From a virus: a stretch of 55,206 bases of DNA. Below the pieces are notes generated by a model, which was given only the letters and a program-made list of their open reading frames with translations, was not told the origin of the DNA and did not search any database. Where the stretch lies: positions 1 to 55,206 of IMG/VR virus record IMGVR_UViG_3300013131_001394, one strand, 5' to 3'. Within the stretch, counting starts at the first letter, position 1. The number at the start of each line of letters is the position of its first letter. Of this stretch, positions 54,760 through 55,206 are shown piece by piece. Made by a program: the position numbers and the translations under genes.

Positions 54760-55194
54760 ATGACATGGTCATATGAAGGTAGAATTATAGAAGAATTACC
54801 CGAGGACTGTATTGGTTTTGTGTACCTTATCACTAATACAGTCACAGGCAAAAAATATATAGGCAAAAAACTTAGCAAGTTTTCAAAAACAACATACAAA
54901 GTAATAAAATTAAAAAACGGCAACAAGAAAAAGAAACGCATCAAATCAAAAATAGACTCAGACTGGCAGACATATTACGGCTCAAACGATCAACTTAATC
55001 AAGATGTAGCAGCATTAGGCCTAGATAAATTTATAAGAGAAATACTATACTTTTGTAAAAGTAAAGCAGAATGCAGTTATGTCGAGGCACGCGAACAATT
55101 CACAAGAAAAGTATTAGAATCAGACGAATATTATAACGGACAGATATCTGTTCGTGTACATGGCTCACATATCAAAGGCAAATTACTCGGTTAA
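54760..55194 (+). CDS. GIY-YIG-type putative endonuclease
   Basis: 144 residues. IGFVYLITNTVTGKKYIGKK has the layout of the GIY-YIG motif (GFVY for GIY, KYIG for YIG), followed by a Lys-rich linker and a helix/strand region (DKFIREILYFCKSKAECSYV). Related small GIY-YIG proteins are common in T4-like phages as homing or host-DNA-degrading nucleases. The conserved Arg and Glu of the fold cannot be placed with certainty. Starts 3 nt after the previous stop. The last 12 bases of the window hold nothing identifiable. Confidence 0.72.
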   Translation: MTWSYEGRIIEELPEDCIGFVYLITNTVTGKKYIGKKLSKFSKTTYKVIKLKNGNKKKKRIKSKIDSDWQTYYGSNDQLNQDVAALGLDKFIREILYFCKSKAECSYVEAREQFTRKVLESDEYYNGQISVRVHGSHIKGKLLG

Positions 55195-55206
55195 CGGCTA
55201 GCGCAG

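Overview
The window is about 55 kb of an AT-rich, tightly packed genome of a T4-like marine myovirus. Recognisable T4-type core genes are the DNA polymerase gp43 (C-terminal part only, cut by the window edge), sliding clamp gp45, RNase H, thymidylate synthase, baseplate genes 48/53/5/25/6, late sigma factor gp55 and the recombination nuclease pair gp47/gp46. Accessory genes (queE-like, dpdA-like, MoxR/VWA pair, 2OG-Fe(II) oxygenase, cupin, HIT, giant tail protein, collagen-like fibre) resemble those of cyanophages and pelagiphages. No photosynthesis genes, tRNAs or CRISPR arrays are visible. Host assignment (SAR11 or another marine bacterium) is inference only.

Layout. (1) 1-6086, plus strand: gp43 end, gp45, then an overlapping gene chain with a DpdA-like DNA 7-deazaguanine transglycosylase, a Gfo/Idh/MocA oxidoreductase, an MDR zinc dehydrogenase and an unknown protein. 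(2) 6083-13521: small conserved genes, a possible QueD/PTPS-like T-fold protein, a GT-B-like glycosyltransferase, a secreted S8 protease with an apparent C-terminal outer-membrane barrel, cupin and HIT proteins, a minus-strand radical SAM enzyme and a divergent QueE-like enzyme. (3) 13529-22678: a Vsr-like endonuclease, 2OG oxygenase, RNase H, small unknowns, an AAA+ MoxR-like ATPase with its VWA partner, and thymidylate synthase. (4) 22679-49641, minus strand: one 27-kb virion operon running gp48, gp53, probable hub, gp5, gp25, gp6, a 4572-residue giant protein, then four fibre/tip genes. (5) 49752-55194, plus strand: gp55, gp47, a GT17 glycosyltransferase, gp46, small proteins including an Hc1-like histone, and a GIY-YIG-type protein.

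Regulation is unusually legible. Plus-strand replication and accessory genes carry near-perfect host sigma-70 promoters (TTGACA, 16-17 bp, TATAAT or close). T4-type late promoter octamers (NATAAATA and relatives) precede virion genes and fill all three real gaps inside the structural operon. At three plus-strand loci the late promoter octamer lies in the loop or on the left arm of an RNA hairpin whose right arm covers the ribosome binding site or start codon. Read-through transcripts should therefore be poorly translated, and late transcripts, which start past the left arm, should be open. This matches the logic known for T4 lysozyme, soc and I-TevI.

The most interesting content is the dpdA operon plus queE (a possible DNA base hypermodification pathway with uncharacterised redox partners), the hairpin/late-promoter switches, the phage-borne autotransporter-like protease and the giant multidomain tail protein.
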